Shown here in pieces: positions 31,588 to 32,956 of a stretch of DNA of 32,956 bases; within the stretch, counting starts at the first letter, position 1, and every line of letters begins with the position of its first letter. The DNA is from Bacteroidota bacterium (GTDB lineage Bacteria; Bacteroidota; Bacteroidia; Chitinophagales; Saprospiraceae), in contig JAHEAR010000007.1 in assembly GCA_024642665.1 (NCBI GenBank), positions 92,452-125,407 of the forward strand, read 5' to 3'. Position numbers and translations under genes: made by a program. The notes beneath the pieces were generated by a model. That model had not been told where the DNA came from and searched no databases. It was given only the letters and a program-made list of their open reading frames with translations.

Positions 31588-32288
31588 GGTTGTTTTGCTT
31601 TGGTATCTGATGATCCTTTGACAAATTCGGTTTGGATCCCGCACTCTTCTTTTGACATACCGGCCCATCGACCCTCTCGGGATTCCTGATTTTCTGCAAA
31701 GGAACGGGTGCAGGGCATACAACCGATGCTGAGGTAGCCTTTTGCTTCGAGGGGATGTTCCGGGAGATTAAATTCTTTTCGGTAATCCCAGATCATTTTG
31801 GACGTCCAGTCTAGCATCGGGTGATAGCGAAGTTTGCCTTCGCCCATTGTTTCTTCTTCCTGCAAGGTAGATCGGAATTTAGTCTGGTCCCGTCGTACAC
31901 CATTGATCCAGATATCATGTTGGGCGATAACAGGTTCCATTGGTAATACCTTATTGAGATAGCAACAATGATCTGGATTGTTGACGAAGAAAAACTTGCC
32001 TTGTCCATCGCGTTGCCCTGCCTTAGAAACCGGTGAAGAAACATCAATGATTTGTATACCAAACCGGTCACCGATGACATGGCGAAATTCCATGGTCTCC
32101 GGAAAGTGAAAACCGGTATTCAAAAAGTAAACGGGGATCTCCGGTGCAAATCGGCTGATGATGTGTAAGAGAGGCAGGCTATGGGATTGGAAAGATGAGC
32201 TGACGAATGCTTTTTTACCTGCTGCTTTATAAGTAGCCAGTTTTTCAGCAATTTGATTGGTATAGGATGTCAGATTCAATTCTTCCAT
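31584..32288 (-). CDS. cysH: CysH-type adenylyl-sulfate reductase
   Basis: A 234-residue phospho-/adenylyl-sulfate reductase family protein, which reduces activated sulfate to sulfite. The ATP-PPase-like fold has SSSFQSHSLPLLHIISRFA, then YFLNTGFHFPET. The Cys pairs CCYLNK and GCMPCT match the [4Fe-4S] type that uses APS. The catalytic C-terminal cysteine lies in KEECGIQTEF; the usual form is ECGLH or ECGIH, so His is replaced by Gln here. A TAACTTTG element lies 8 bases before the start. No other sulfate assimilation genes are in the window. The next gene starts within its stop codon. Confidence 0.9.
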   Translation of the reverse strand: MEELNLTSYTNQIAEKLATYKAAGKKAFVSSSFQSHSLPLLHIISRFAPEIPVYFLNTGFHFPETMEFRHVIGDRFGIQIIDVSSPVSKAGQRDGQGKFFFVNNPDHCCYLNKVLPMEPVIAQHDIWINGVRRDQTKFRSTLQEEETMGEGKLRYHPMLDWTSKMIWDYRKEFNLPEHPLEAKGYLSIGCMPCTRSFAENQESREGRWAGMSKEECGIQTEFVKGSSDTKAKQP

Positions 32289-32341
32289 AATGGAACAAAG
32301 TTATGACATCTTGAAACAAGCGCAGGTCCCGGATAGTTTAA

Positions 32342-32869
32342 TTAGTTTTCTTCAAATTCGAGTACAACAGAATTCATACAAAAGCGCTTGTACGTCGGTG
32401 GTGGGCCATCATCGAAGATATGTCCAAGATGTGAATCGCATCGCCCGCATTTAACTTCTATGCGTTTCATGTTATAGGAATTATCTGATTTGTAAGTAAC
32501 GGCCGTCGTTCGAATTGGTTCGAAGAAACTTGGCCATCCACACTCACTTGCAAATTTTCCTTCGGACCGAAACAATGCATTTCCGCATACACGGCAATAG
32601 TAGGTACCGATTCCGGTATAGTCCCAGTACTCTCCGGTAAATGCGCGTTCCGTGCCTTGTTCTCTCGCTACCTGATATACATCCTCCGGAAGAATTTTTT
32701 TCCACTCTGCATTGCTCACATGAAGTTTTACTGTATCTGTTCGGGAGTAAAAGGGGTTGTCCTGAGCACCATCTTTTTCCATGCCTTGTTTGTTTTTCAG
32801 CTGCCCGGATTGGGCACAACCGGTGTAAGAAAAAGAGATGACCAATAACAGAAGGAAAATGTTTTTCAC
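32342..32869 (-). CDS. msrB: Peptide-methionine (R)-S-oxide reductase MsrB, lipoprotein form
   Basis: MsrB reduces methionine-R-sulfoxide in oxidised proteins. The 175-residue protein has a lipoprotein signal ending SYTGC (Cys18), so it is an envelope repair enzyme rather than cytoplasmic. Family motifs: FTGEYWDYTGIGTYYC, the zinc cysteines in CRVCGNALF and CGRCDSHLGH, GWPSF, and the catalytic Cys in YKRFCMNSVVLEF. An extra cysteine precedes GWPSF (ASECGWPSF). The stop is 53 bases from the cysH-like gene start, so it may be co-transcribed with it. The 87 bases upstream to the window edge show no clear promoter. Confidence 0.95.
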   Translation of the reverse strand: MKNIFLLLLVISFSYTGCAQSGQLKNKQGMEKDGAQDNPFYSRTDTVKLHVSNAEWKKILPEDVYQVAREQGTERAFTGEYWDYTGIGTYYCRVCGNALFRSEGKFASECGWPSFFEPIRTTAVTYKSDNSYNMKRIEVKCGRCDSHLGHIFDDGPPPTYKRFCMNSVVLEFEEN

Positions 32870-32956
32870 GATAGTGTGTTTTTTATGGAGTGATGGGTGA
32901 TGGATTTATGGGTATAACCGATTAATAGTTTATTTGTTTAGGAGTTTTTATTCTAC

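Noticed and set aside
31588-31722. N-terminal extension of the SDR epimerase
   Set aside because: These 45 codons lie inside the cysH-like gene in another frame and precede the standard SDR start MNILITGG.

Overview
The window is a piece of a Bacteroidota chromosome, most likely from the Saprospiria. The evidence is a fused murF-alr gene, Bacteroidota-restricted families (DUF2480, DUF4290, DUF4270), type IX secretion (T9SS) sorting domains, SurA/PpiC genes in tandem, TAnnTTTG-type promoter elements, and one secreted protein with HYR-like repeats that I associate with Saprospiraceae. No rRNA, tRNA, CRISPR array or intact transposase was found.

Layout. 1-3.7 kb: scpB, a DUF2480 gene and murF-alr on the plus strand (chromosome segregation and cell-wall precursors). 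3.8-8.1 kb: three exported periplasmic folding factors in tandem (two parvulin PPIases around a SurA-like lipoprotein), behind a recognisable promoter. 8.1-10.4 kb: a GT-C-like membrane protein with a copy of the same two-part degenerate repeat on each side. 10.4-12.5 kb: htpG with inverted repeats upstream and a strong terminator downstream. 12.6-12.74 kb: a candidate structured small RNA on the minus strand with its own promoter element and U-run. 12.8-16 kb: a minus-strand operon of surface lipoprotein, outer-membrane barrel-like protein and di-haem cytochrome c peroxidase. 16-18.8 kb: a small conserved-looking protein overlapping rnr (RNase R). 18.8-21.2 kb: a small membrane protein and two T9SS-sorted secreted proteins. 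21.3-23.1 kb: an accessory patch with a broken lipoprotein gene, a GNAT acetyltransferase bounded by inverted attC-like motifs, and decayed coding sequence. 23.1-25.3 kb: a second large GT-C-like membrane protein. 25.5-30.5 kb: DUF4290, glmS, a DUF4270 lipoprotein and a glycogen-synthase-N-domain protein, a grouping familiar from Bacteroidota. 30.7-32.9 kb: an SDR epimerase translationally coupled to a CysH-type reductase, then an exported MsrB.

Most genes serve envelope building and protein quality control: MurF-Alr and GlmS supply peptidoglycan precursors, the PPIases fold envelope proteins, and MsrB and the peroxidase handle oxidative damage. The least explained points are the small RNA candidate (12610-12726), the duplicated repeat blocks around the 8.4-10.2 kb gene, the cassette-like GNAT gene, the changed ATP-site residues in the MurF half, and the two GT-C-like proteins that share a C-terminal beta-rich domain.
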